Part shown: positions 26,815 to 36,000 of the stretch, piece by piece | Layout: each line of letters opens with the position of its first letter | How positions within the stretch are numbered: the stretch's first letter is position 1 | Origin: Carboxylicivirga marina | GTDB taxonomy: Bacteria; Bacteroidota; Bacteroidia; Bacteroidales; Marinilabiliaceae | Direction of reading: 5' to 3' | Assembly (NCBI RefSeq): GCF_016612505.1 | Contig: NZ_JAENRR010000017.1 | Location: 25,069-89,068, forward strand | DNA: 64,000 bases | The notes under the pieces: generated by a model | The model's input: only the letters and a program-made list of their open reading frames with translations | The model's database searches: none | Told to the model about the DNA's origin: nothing | Position numbers and translations under genes: made by a program

Positions 26815-29616
26815 CTATCCCTCGCTCAATACTTGTTTTTGATATTCTGATGGCGTTAGGCCCGTATGTTTTTTAAATATTCTATAGAAAGATGATTTGG
26901 AGTTAAATCCTGAATCAAACCCAATTGACAATAGCGTGTAATGAGCCATATCTTTATTATTCAGCATTGCTTTTACATGTTCAACTCTGTAATTATTAAC
27001 GTAATCGTAAAAATTCTGATTTAATAAATCATTAAACACCGAAGACAAGGTATTAGCAGAACAATTTAATTGACTGGCTAAATCCTTTAATGATAATTCT
27101 GGATTAAGGTATACCTCTTCCTTTTCCATTAATTTTCGAAGCTCATCAATGCGTTGTTTATCTGCTATGCTGAGTTTATCTTCGTCTACTTTTTTTCTGC
27201 GCTTACTAATAATTACTCTGCCCGAAAGAATGTAAGCTATAACCAAGAACACAAGCACCAACAAAGGTAAGAGCAACTTCAATAAACGACTTGACAACGA
27301 CGATCTCACACTTAAATCCACAATGATAGTTTCATCACTCCATATTCCATCATTATTAGATGCTCTAATTTCTAATTCGTAATCTCCTGTTTTTAGCTCT
27401 GGCAATGATAACCATGGTGTATCGGTGGAAACCTGCTGCCAATCCTCTTCACCAATGCGCCAAGCAATTTTATTCTGGTGCGAAGATGTATAAGACATTG
27501 GTCTCACATACATTTCTAATTTTTTATATTTCCCCGTTAATTCTAATTCATAATCAAAAGTATTTAAACGCTTTAAATCCGTAACCTTCTCGACCCCATT
27601 TACACGAAACTTTTTAAGTACCGTATGAGGTGGCACCTGATTTAATATCATCATAGATGGATTAAAATAAACCCACCCATGCGTATTAGCAAAAAAGATA
27701 ATTCCATTCTCAGACTTTAAGCCTGCATTCTGAATAAACTGACCACTCAAAAGGCCGTTTTCATGAGTATAATGATCAAACTTAAACTCAGGTATCTCAA
27801 TGCGAGTTAGCCCTTTAACATGGCTAATCCATGTTACATTTTCACTTTCAAAAACAATGGCACACACCTCATCTTCCATCAATCCATTTGATGATGAAAT
27901 TTTTACGAAATCATTCTTTACTTTATCAAAAAAGGCCACGCCACTATCTGTGGATCCTAACCAGATGGTACCACCAGATGTTTCGTTAATACTGGTGATA
28001 CGTGTAAATGCAGCAATATTGGCGTTTGTATTTCCCAACTCAAACTTTTGCCACTGAAAGGTGGAAGGGTTATAGCGAAAAATACCATATCCCCGTGCGT
28101 TGACCCACAGCATTCCTTCCTTATCGTAGTGCAAGGCAGTAAATGTGCTATTCTGCAAACGCTTGCCATCGTTTGCTTCTACTTTTTCAACTTCTTCTAT
28201 TCGATAAGGAAATTTCTTGTACAATATTCGATAAATACCTTCATTTGCCGATAGCCACAGCTCGTTATTCTTACCATTACTAACACCATTGATATGAATA
28301 TCGTGGCCAAGTCTTAACTCAACACGATGGGCTTTGTTATTTTTTAAATCAATCCACATTAGACCTTCCGAAGCAGAAACTGCCCACAAAGAACGATCAC
28401 TGGCCCGCTTAAGTATAGAGATATCTTTGGGAATACTTATTGGAATAGTTACCGGTTTTTTAAGTCCATTCTGTACATCCGAAGCTACACGAGCCTTCAT
28501 AAGAATTGCACCTTGCTCATTTTGTTCAAGCCAGTAAAAAAAGTTATTCAGCACCAAGCCCAACTGAGCACCTTTCGAAAACAATGCATAGTCTACTCCA
28601 CCTCCAATAGGCAGGTGGTAAAAGAACTGTTTTGTCCAATCAAGTTTATACAAACCATTCAACGTCCCAATAAACAAAACTCCCGAACGATTCATGTGTA
28701 ACGAAAAGATATTATTACTCCCTAAACTGCCTTTCTGTTCCGGCCTACTTTTAATATGTTCTAATTTGCCTGTTTTCTGATCGTAGTAGGCTAGTTCTTT
28801 AAATGCATCGTTTAACCACAAGCGATTGTTTCGCCCAAAGGCAAAATCGATAATTTCATTCTGAACCGATGTTACTTTTTTAAAATTATCGGTATCAGGT
28901 AAATATTGATACACATTATTACCTACACTTGCCCAAATAACTCCTGCCTGATCTTTTTGAATGCAGCCTGATCGAAACTGGCGAACAGCTTTTTGCAATA
29001 CAAAATCATACTCACGAATAATACTATCATTCTGATTAATAACCGAAATCTTCTTATCATCATGCAAAACCCATGTTTGCTGTTTTTCGTGATTAAACCA
29101 GAGACTAAAAACTTTAGAATAATCTCCTATTGGCACAACTTCTTGATTCTTAGTGATCTTCATCAAGCCTTTGGTCAATCCAATCCACAATTGCGATTGA
29201 CTATCCCGAACTAAAGAAATTGCTCGTCCATATTGATATTTAGTTTCACCTGCCTTGGGGTAAATACGTGTAACATCCCCTGACTGCATCTGATAATTCA
29301 TCACATCTCCATTGTGCAACGAAAACCATAATTGCTCCCCCTCTACCAAAAGAGAAATAACCTGATGCTTGCGCCAATTAATTGAATCCCCATGCAATGG
29401 GAAGATGCGCTCCATCTCATAACCATCATATCGATATAAACCTTCCCGTGTGCCCACCCACATGTAACCATCATCATCCTGTTCAATTGCCGTTACCTTC
29501 ATTTCATAATCAACAGGAAATGAAATCTTCTCAAAGAACAATGCCCCTGCCTTAGTTATAGAAACGAGCATAAGGAAGAACAAACATGCTACTGTCTTTT
29601 TAATCATCAAGTGCAC
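26815..29616 (-). CDS. Membrane-tethered AraC-type regulator with sensor propeller (HTCS-like, no kinase)
   Basis: A 933-residue predicted one-component transcription regulator. After a signal peptide (an internal Met4 is the alternative start), residues 30-690 carry two-component-regulator propeller repeats of the type DDGYMWVGTREGLYRYDG, repeated many times. A Y_Y_Y domain follows (WRIGEEDWQQVS...LPELKTGDYELEIRASNNDGIW), then one membrane segment near residue 780 (LLKLLLPLLVLVFLVIAYIL). The cytoplasmic end is an AraC helix-turn-helix pair (LKDLASQLNCSANTLSSVF and GFNSKSSFYRIFKKHTGLTPSEY). Hybrid two-component systems of PULs have the same sensor and HTH but also histidine kinase and receiver domains. 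Both are absent here, with only about 50 residues between membrane and HTH. The periplasmic sensor probably binds a glycan breakdown product and controls the surrounding enzyme operons. Confidence 0.93.
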   Translation of the reverse strand: MHLMIKKTVACLFFLMLVSITKAGALFFEKISFPVDYEMKVTAIEQDDDGYMWVGTREGLYRYDGYEMERIFPLHGDSINWRKHQVISLLVEGEQLWFSLHNGDVMNYQMQSGDVTRIYPKAGETKYQYGRAISLVRDSQSQLWIGLTKGLMKITKNQEVVPIGDYSKVFSLWFNHEKQQTWVLHDDKKISVINQNDSIIREYDFVLQKAVRQFRSGCIQKDQAGVIWASVGNNVYQYLPDTDNFKKVTSVQNEIIDFAFGRNNRLWLNDAFKELAYYDQKTGKLEHIKSRPEQKGSLGSNNIFSLHMNRSGVLFIGTLNGLYKLDWTKQFFYHLPIGGGVDYALFSKGAQLGLVLNNFFYWLEQNEQGAILMKARVASDVQNGLKKPVTIPISIPKDISILKRASDRSLWAVSASEGLMWIDLKNNKAHRVELRLGHDIHINGVSNGKNNELWLSANEGIYRILYKKFPYRIEEVEKVEANDGKRLQNSTFTALHYDKEGMLWVNARGYGIFRYNPSTFQWQKFELGNTNANIAAFTRITSINETSGGTIWLGSTDSGVAFFDKVKNDFVKISSSNGLMEDEVCAIVFESENVTWISHVKGLTRIEIPEFKFDHYTHENGLLSGQFIQNAGLKSENGIIFFANTHGWVYFNPSMMILNQVPPHTVLKKFRVNGVEKVTDLKRLNTFDYELELTGKYKKLEMYVRPMSYTSSHQNKIAWRIGEEDWQQVSTDTPWLSLPELKTGDYELEIRASNNDGIWSDETIIVDLSVRSSLSSRLLKLLLPLLVLVFLVIAYILSGRVIISKRRKKVDEDKLSIADKQRIDELRKLMEKEEVYLNPELSLKDLASQLNCSANTLSSVFNDLLNQNFYDYVNNYRVEHVKAMLNNKDMAHYTLLSIGFDSGFNSKSSFYRIFKKHTGLTPSEYQKQVLSEG

Positions 29617-29898
29617 AAAATTTGATTAATGAAATTTAGTTAAGCTCTAATATTGAACCGATAAAATTATTTCGATGAAAATAGTGATTTTAAACAGCAC
29701 CACAAAGAAACATTTTGCACGAAAACTTGCACACATTGCTATTAAAATCATTTTCAATTCGTAAACTATGGTCTAATTAACTATTAAGACTAGTAAGTGC
29801 AGTAAATAAGACATACAATTACATATTTAACACATGCTATACAACAAACATGACTTAATTGCATTGCTTTAACAACAGATTACCAAGTTATATACAGT
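29617..29898. promoter_or_regulatory. Divergent promoter region between regulator and GH141-like operon
   Basis: 282 bases. On the minus strand GTGCAAAATG (29720-29711) and an additional GTGCAA (29732-29727) are present. The 10-mer GTGCAAAATG is identical to that before the sulfatase at 24183. No clear TAnnTTTG element is seen. Autoregulation and control of 29899 through these sites is a hypothesis. Confidence 0.35.
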
Positions 29899-32526
29899 AT
29901 GCATAAACTATTAGCAATATCCATTTTACTCGTTTTTACAAGCATAGGTAAGGCATTAGAATTATATGTTTCACCAACAGGCCACGATAACAATAAGGGT
30001 TCAAAAGAGTATCCTTTCAAGACAATTATTGGTGCCCGTAATCACATCAGAACCCTTTCTAATTTTGATAGAAGACAAAATATTACAGTCTATCTGGAAG
30101 ATGGGACTTATCAAATTGACGAAACTATAAGCTTTGCATTAGAAGATAGTGCTCCTGATGGATATACTTATTCTTACTGCTCAGCAGAAGACGCAAAACC
30201 GAAACTTAGTTCAGGAATAACTATCTCAAACTGGAGACAGCTTAATACCACCGTGAATCATTTGCCCCAAAACTCAATTAAACATGTATGGGTTACTGAT
30301 TTACCTTCGGGATTAAAGCCATTTTATGTTCTTTATGATGGTGATAAACGCTTAACTCGTGCACGAAGCAAAGGTTTTCAAATGTCACAAGTTATTTTTA
30401 AGAAGTTTGCTAGCCGTAATGTCGCAAAGCTAGAAGACCGACCTTTATTAAGGCAAATACCTTTTCCTGCTAATGAGATTCAAAACTGGCCCAACCTAAA
30501 TGATATTGAAGTATTCTTTTGTCCCGTTCCATGGTGCGTTAACTTCTCACCTCTTGAAAGTGTGGACGAAGAAAATAAAATAGCCTGGTTAAAATATGAG
30601 GCCAACTCTCCTCCATTTACCACACCTAAAGATTATAACCCTGCCTATATTGAAAATGCCATTATCTATCTGGATGAACCAGGGGAATGGGTAGTTGATA
30701 CTAAGCAAGGAAAAATATACTATTGGCCAGTAAATGGCAAGCCAAGTGATAATATTATAGCACCTCAACTAATGGAATACATTAAAGTTGAGGGACAAAT
30801 TAATTACGATAAGGAGGTTGACAAAGCTGTTAAAAATATAACATTTAAAGGCTTGACATTTAAACATGGTAATCGCTATCAGTGGTGGGATGATCATAAA
30901 GGATGGGGTATTCAGCACGACTGGGACAAATTTGATCATGCCAATGCCTTGCTACGATTCAGAGGTGCGGAAAACTGTCGGGTTGAAGAATGTCATTTCA
31001 CAGCATCAGGCTGTTCTGCCATTCGCCTGGATTTACATGCCCAAAATATAGCCATTGAAAATAACCTTATTAATTACGTTGGGCACATGGGTATTTTGCT
31101 ATGTGGTTATGGACCTGGCACCAAAGATGTAAATAAAAACAACCGCATTGTAAATAATATTATTGACCACTGCGGTGAAGTCATCTGGCACGGCCATGCC
31201 ATTTTCGTATGGCAGAGTGGTGAAAATTATATTGCCCACAATTTGATACAAAATTGTCCGCGTAAAGCCATCGGCATTTGTGGTGTTCGCGGACCAATAT
31301 TTAAGGAGGGACAGGCCGTTGATTGGGACGAAGCCAGTAAAACATTACGTTGGAACGAACTGGATTCGGCGCTTCAAAGCCCGGAGAACGTTACTCAAGA
31401 AGCACTTCTGCCCTACCTTCATGCCCGAAATAACCTTGTGGAATACAATGAAATTTATCGTTGCAGAACCAAAATCGGTGACGGTGCTGCGCTTAATGTA
31501 TCAGGTGCCGGAACAGGTAACCAGGTTAATTCAAATATACTGATAGATGTAGTAGGTAACGGTTTACGTACTGATGATTGGCAACGCGGCACAACATTTG
31601 CCAACAACATTATCTGCAGTGGTGGCATTGTGCACAAAGGTCACAACCACATCATTAATAACCTGTTTATTAATACCAACATACGATTTACTACCTATCC
31701 TGAACAGCAAGCTTTTCCGGGTTCTATAGTAAGTAATAATGTGATGTATTTTACACGCAACAGTATTGAGCCTTATACAGAACGTAAAATATCTAATATC
31801 CACACACCAGATGATTGCATATTGAAAGACAATATTTATTATTCACTATCTCATAAAGAAAAAATCGAACATTTTCTCACTGCTAATCAAAACGAGAAAT
31901 CTTGGGACAAAGGTTCAGTATCTCTAGATCCACTATTCGAAAACCAACTGCCTACTTATCGTAAGGTTAATCCCTCTGATTTTGTTTTATCAAAACATTC
32001 ACCTGCCTATAATAAGGGTTTCAAGGCTATAGAATACGATAAAATAGGTTTGCTCAAATCCTACCCAACACATTTGCAAGCCATGGTTTTTCCAAAAGCA
32101 AGTGGAAAATGGTTATCACCAAATGCCTCCATATCCTTTTCTTCAATTAATAAGCGAGTTAAAAAGCATAAATATCAATTGTTATCAAGTGAAGAAGAAC
32201 AAGACATTGAGTTTACAATTCAGACCAAGAATGAACACCAAGCCAATGCAATAATCGATTTAAACCTGAAGAAAGAAATAAATTCTATTCGACTCATTAC
32301 CTCTGGTAAAGATGGTGATAGTCAACTCAACTCACTTACTATTTGGATTTCGAAAGACAATAAGAGTTGGAATGAAATATGGGCTAACGACCCATATCAC
32401 ACAAAAACAGGTCGTATATTCGACATCATACTTGAGCAACCTCAATCAGCACGATATATAAAAGTTGGATTAAAACAAAGCGGCGTATTAACTTTGAAAC
32501 ACATTAACATCTATGGAAATGAATAA
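29899..32526 (+). CDS. GH141-like beta-helix glycosidase with C-terminal F5/8C-like domain
   Basis: An 875-residue secreted protein (signal peptide ends SIGKALE). It opens with YVSPTGHDNNKGSKEYPFKT and has the right-handed parallel beta-helix repeats of the GH141-type family. That family contains an alpha-L-fucosidase from rhamnogalacturonan-II degradation and is common in fucoidan loci. Conserved blocks shared with the paralogue at 45500 include GWGIQHDWDKFDHANALLRF, GHMGILLCGYGPGTKDVNKN and the VWQSGENYIAHNLI helix turn. Residues 740-875 add a discoidin (F5/8C)-like carbohydrate-binding domain (NSIRLITSGKDGDSQLNSLT...ARYIKVGL) absent from 45500. The gene overlaps the next sulfatase start, so the two are co-expressed. 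The GH141 label is from remembered family features and needs a profile search; exact activity is unknown. Confidence 0.75.
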   Translation: MHKLLAISILLVFTSIGKALELYVSPTGHDNNKGSKEYPFKTIIGARNHIRTLSNFDRRQNITVYLEDGTYQIDETISFALEDSAPDGYTYSYCSAEDAKPKLSSGITISNWRQLNTTVNHLPQNSIKHVWVTDLPSGLKPFYVLYDGDKRLTRARSKGFQMSQVIFKKFASRNVAKLEDRPLLRQIPFPANEIQNWPNLNDIEVFFCPVPWCVNFSPLESVDEENKIAWLKYEANSPPFTTPKDYNPAYIENAIIYLDEPGEWVVDTKQGKIYYWPVNGKPSDNIIAPQLMEYIKVEGQINYDKEVDKAVKNITFKGLTFKHGNRYQWWDDHKGWGIQHDWDKFDHANALLRFRGAENCRVEECHFTASGCSAIRLDLHAQNIAIENNLINYVGHMGILLCGYGPGTKDVNKNNRIVNNIIDHCGEVIWHGHAIFVWQSGENYIAHNLIQNCPRKAIGICGVRGPIFKEGQAVDWDEASKTLRWNELDSALQSPENVTQEALLPYLHARNNLVEYNEIYRCRTKIGDGAALNVSGAGTGNQVNSNILIDVVGNGLRTDDWQRGTTFANNIICSGGIVHKGHNHIINNLFINTNIRFTTYPEQQAFPGSIVSNNVMYFTRNSIEPYTERKISNIHTPDDCILKDNIYYSLSHKEKIEHFLTANQNEKSWDKGSVSLDPLFENQLPTYRKVNPSDFVLSKHSPAYNKGFKAIEYDKIGLLKSYPTHLQAMVFPKASGKWLSPNASISFSSINKRVKKHKYQLLSSEEEQDIEFTIQTKNEHQANAIIDLNLKKEINSIRLITSGKDGDSQLNSLTIWISKDNKSWNEIWANDPYHTKTGRIFDIILEQPQSARYIKVGLKQSGVLTLKHINIYGNE

Positions 32527-34264
32527 AAACGTAATATATCTTTTCATCTTAATACTATTTACCGTCACAATCGCTACATCTGCAAAGGAAAAACAGAAAC
32601 CAAACGTCATCATTGTTTTAACCGATGACCAAGGCTATGGAGAAATTGCAGCTCATGGCAATCCACATATACTTACACCACACATGGATCAGCTATACCA
32701 CGACGGTATTAGGCTGGATAATTTTCATGTCAACTCTGTTTGCTCTCCATCACGTGCAGCATTATTAACCGGAAGGTACGCCAGCAGAACAGGTGTCTGG
32801 CATACGCTGGGTAGCCGCAATATCATGTGGCAGGAAGAAAAAACAATGGCCGACTTTTTTAAGAGTAACGGCTATGTAACTATGATGTCAGGTAAATGGC
32901 ATTTGGGCGACAACTACCCTTATCGTCCGGAAGATAAAGGTTTTGAAAATGTATTCCGTATTGGTGGTGGCAGCTTGGGACAAATAGGCGATTATTGGGG
33001 GAATGGACTATGGGATGCCCATTATTGGGATGGAACAGAATGGATGCCAACTGACGGCTATTGTACCGATGTACAATTTGATGCTGTTTTTGATTTCGTG
33101 AGAAAGAACAAGAACAAGCCGTTCTTCACCTATCTAGCAACAACTGCACCCCACTCACCCATTGGAGCTGATGATAAATATGTCAATCCATACATTAGGA
33201 TGGGTTTAAAGGAAAATGTTGCCAAGTTCTACGGTATGGTAACCAACATAGATGAAAACCTAGGGAAATTACGACAATTGCTTTCTGAATTGAGCATTAC
33301 CGATAACACCATTTTAATATTTGCATCTGACAATGGTTCTGCTTGCGACAAACAAGGTGAGCCATACAATGCCGGCATGCGTGGTCATAAAGGTTCATGC
33401 TACGATGGAGGTCATCGGGTTCCTTGTTTCATCTATTGGCCTGATGGAAATCTAAAGGGAGGTTTGCATATTACTGATGCAACTGCGCACATCGACTTAT
33501 TACCCACTTTGCTGGCCACCTGCGATATCAAAAACTCATTCGATGTAGAATTTGATGGGATCAACCTACTCCCATTGCTAAATAATTCAGAAAACAAATG
33601 GCCAAAGCGCAATATCGTTACCGAAACCAAAGTCAATGGCCGTTCAAAATTATTTAAGTCAAGCACTGTGATTGCTAATGAATGGCGATTAGTGCAAGGC
33701 TCCGAGCTCTATAACATATCAAATGATCCATCACAAAAGACAGACCTTGCAGACATAGAAAATAAACAAGTTGAGTTACTACAAGTAAGCTACACAAACT
33801 GGTATAAAGACGTATCAGCACGTTTTAACGAAAAACAGCACATCCCGATTGGCACTAACCATGAAACAGTCCTACTAACTGCTATGGATGTATTCCCTAC
33901 AAAAGAAGGTGCCAGTGCTAAAACTGTTTGGAACCAGAAAGGTGTTGCCAAAGCTCAAATGAATCATGGTGTTTGGGCTATTGATGTAATGACCGAGGGA
34001 GATTACTGTATTGAACTTTATCGCTGGGCTCCTGAATTAGATTTAGCTTTCAACAAAACACTTCCTAAAAGTAAAGATGTCGTTTTCACCGAAGCGGGTA
34101 TCAACATTCAAGATAAGGACATGAATCAAGCAATATCTGGCAACGAAAAATACATCTCCTTTAATGTAAATCTAAAAAAGGGACAATGTTTGCTGGATGC
34201 TAATCTTACAACTGAAAAAGGAAAAGCAACATCAGCCTATTATGTCATCATTCAAAAACGATAA
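32513..34264 (+). CDS. S1-family sulfatase with C-terminal accessory domain
   Basis: A 583-residue sulfatase. The ATG at 32513 overlaps the GH141-like gene by 14 bases; an ATG at 32519 is an equally good start. After a signal peptide the metal motif VIIVLTDDQGYGE and canonical C77-S-P-S-R (numbered from 32513) follow, then GKWHLGDNYPYRPEDKGF and FASDNGS. This is the arylsulfatase-A/B-like layout. The last 130 residues beyond the usual end (ETVLLTAMDVFPTKEGASAKTV...) form a beta-rich accessory domain that I do not recognise. Translational coupling with the GH141-like gene suggests that the two enzymes act in sequence on one substrate. A terminator follows at 34284. Confidence 0.93.
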   Translation: MEMNKNVIYLFILILFTVTIATSAKEKQKPNVIIVLTDDQGYGEIAAHGNPHILTPHMDQLYHDGIRLDNFHVNSVCSPSRAALLTGRYASRTGVWHTLGSRNIMWQEEKTMADFFKSNGYVTMMSGKWHLGDNYPYRPEDKGFENVFRIGGGSLGQIGDYWGNGLWDAHYWDGTEWMPTDGYCTDVQFDAVFDFVRKNKNKPFFTYLATTAPHSPIGADDKYVNPYIRMGLKENVAKFYGMVTNIDENLGKLRQLLSELSITDNTILIFASDNGSACDKQGEPYNAGMRGHKGSCYDGGHRVPCFIYWPDGNLKGGLHITDATAHIDLLPTLLATCDIKNSFDVEFDGINLLPLLNNSENKWPKRNIVTETKVNGRSKLFKSSTVIANEWRLVQGSELYNISNDPSQKTDLADIENKQVELLQVSYTNWYKDVSARFNEKQHIPIGTNHETVLLTAMDVFPTKEGASAKTVWNQKGVAKAQMNHGVWAIDVMTEGDYCIELYRWAPELDLAFNKTLPKSKDVVFTEAGINIQDKDMNQAISGNEKYISFNVNLKKGQCLLDANLTTEKGKATSAYYVIIQKR

Positions 34265-34283
34265 GAAATACATCTCTAACTAC

Positions 34284-34311
34284 GAAGGTAATCGCATGGT
34301 TACCTTTTTTT
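34284..34311 (+). terminator. Terminator of GH141-sulfatase operon
   Basis: AAGGTAA (34285-34291) and TTACCTT (34300-34306) form a stem followed by a run of T. It lies 20 bases after the stop codon of the sulfatase. Confidence 0.75.
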
Positions 34312-34321
34312 ATGCCCAAAC

Positions 34322-34352
34322 TGTGCAATTCAAACCAATTATCGTGAAATTT
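34322..34352 (+). promoter_or_regulatory. Candidate operator, 21-bp-spaced direct half-sites
   Basis: TGTGCAATTCA (from 34322) and CGTGAAATTTA (from 34343) repeat the same half-site pattern 21 bp apart, about 150-180 bases before the ATG at 34501. The same spacing is seen at 7690/7711 and 42664/42685. AraC-type dimers commonly bind direct repeats about two helical turns apart. Hand-found, so chance is possible. Confidence 0.35.
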
Positions 34353-34500
34353 AATTTACAATCAGGCTGGTCTCATGCTATTTTTACTGTCTCAACAAAG
34401 GGTGAGACTATAAAAGGGTACCATTTGCACCCCAATTGAACTGATGCGACCAAATAAAACCAAGCCTTTACTATTATTGCTTTTAGAAATGACAACCATT

Positions 34501-36000
34501 ATGAAAAAGAGACTTCTATATTTATTAACGTGCTTTACCATAACCACATTGTTATACTCTCAGGAAAATCGCCCCAACATCATTCTTGTTATGTGTGATG
34601 ATTTAGGCTATGGTGATACAGGCTTTAATGGAAGTACAGTTGTTCAAACTCCCAATCTGGATAAATTGGCTGCAAAAGGAGCAGTATTCACACGTTTCTT
34701 TTCCGGAGCCCCGGTTTGCTCACCAACAAGGGGAACCTGTTTAACCGGGCGTCATCATTTTAGATATGGCATATGGAAAGCCAATACAGGACGTTTGCCA
34801 AAAGAGGAAATAACCATTCCTAAGGTTTTACATGACAATGGCTACTCAACGGCTCACTTTGGCAAATGGCACTTGGGTGTGCCCAATATAAATCAGAAAG
34901 GCAAAGGCGGTGGTCAACAGAATATGTGCTTGCCCGAATGGTTCAACTACGACGAACACTTTATCACTCACCATTCTGTAGCACTTTATAATCCTTTTGG
35001 ATCAGATGGTAAGGAAGCTATTTCAACAGGCAATCCATACTGGCACAATGGCGAGAGAGTAATCGATAATATAATTGGCGACGACAACCGTATTATAATG
35101 GACAGAGTTATACCGTGGTTAGATAATCTATCGAAAAAAGATGATCCATTCTTTATGGTATTATGGTGGCATACACCACATAAACCTGTTGATGCCAGTC
35201 CTGAACACAGGGCGATTTACAAGCATCTCTCGGAGTCGGAACAAAAATACTATGGTGCCATTACCGCCATGGACCAACAAATGGGCAGAATGGTAAAAAC
35301 ACTTAAAGCCAATGGCCAACTAGAAAATACGATGCTTTGGTTCTGTAGTGATAACGGGCCAATTAAACCAGGTTCAACAGCCGGATTAAAAGGCAGTAAA
35401 GGGCAGCTCTTTAATGGAGGTGTTGTTGTACCAGCTTTTCTTTATTGGGAAAGCCATGTCAATGCAGGCGATGTGATAGAAACACCTTGCTCAACCCTCG
35501 ACTATCTGCCTACTATTTTTGACATTTTGAATATCCCTCAGGTTAGCGATCGTCCTATTGATGGTCTTAGTTTGTACCCAATAATAAAAGGAGAAACTAC
35601 CAAACGAGACAAAGGAATTCCGTTCCGTTTTGAGAATTCTCGCGGCGGGTCACCACGAGGAGGATGCTTAAAAGGTAACTACAAATACCTCACTTGGTTT
35701 GACCAAACAGGTCAGCAAAATGATGTCCTCTTCAACATCATGGCCGATATGAAAGAAGCGAATGACATCAGCACTCATCATCCGGATATTGTGGAGGAAC
35801 TAAAAACAGAAACAAATGCTTTTCTTGAATCAGCTAAATTAAGTTTTGAAGGAGCCGATTATCAAGATGCCAACTATCAGCCTGTTGGACCTTGGTGGGG
35901 TAAGGATTTAAAAGCATCAGGCGGCAAAAAAGGTGGTAAGAATTCCAAAAAACAGAACAAAGAAAAGAAATCTAAAGAAGCCAAAAACAATGAAAGATAA
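34501..36000 (+). CDS. S1-family sulfatase with CSPTR motif and Lys-rich tail
   Basis: A 499-residue sulfatase when started at the ATG at 34501, which begins a clean signal peptide (MKKRLLYLLTCFTITTLLYS). The upstream ATG at 34444 would put 19 unlikely residues in front. The metal motif is IILVMCDDLGYGDTG. The maturation motif is C73-S-P-T-R, with Thr for Ser. HFGKWHLG and FCSDNGPI complete the active site. The C-terminus ends in a low-complexity basic tail (about residues 470-499; GGKKGGKNSKKQNKEKK and more). Similar tails end the next two genes. It is the first gene of a five-gene operon (34501-42552) and overlaps the next sulfatase by 11 bases. Substrate position is unknown. Confidence 0.94.
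   Translation: MKKRLLYLLTCFTITTLLYSQENRPNIILVMCDDLGYGDTGFNGSTVVQTPNLDKLAAKGAVFTRFFSGAPVCSPTRGTCLTGRHHFRYGIWKANTGRLPKEEITIPKVLHDNGYSTAHFGKWHLGVPNINQKGKGGGQQNMCLPEWFNYDEHFITHHSVALYNPFGSDGKEAISTGNPYWHNGERVIDNIIGDDNRIIMDRVIPWLDNLSKKDDPFFMVLWWHTPHKPVDASPEHRAIYKHLSESEQKYYGAITAMDQQMGRMVKTLKANGQLENTMLWFCSDNGPIKPGSTAGLKGSKGQLFNGGVVVPAFLYWESHVNAGDVIETPCSTLDYLPTIFDILNIPQVSDRPIDGLSLYPIIKGETTKRDKGIPFRFENSRGGSPRGGCLKGNYKYLTWFDQTGQQNDVLFNIMADMKEANDISTHHPDIVEELKTETNAFLESAKLSFEGADYQDANYQPVGPWWGKDLKASGGKKGGKNSKKQNKEKKSKEAKNNER

Noticed and set aside
34197..34439. An 80-codon frame after the sulfatase at 32513
   Set aside because: It overlaps the sulfatase end and runs through the terminator hairpin and candidate promoter; no signal or domain is visible.
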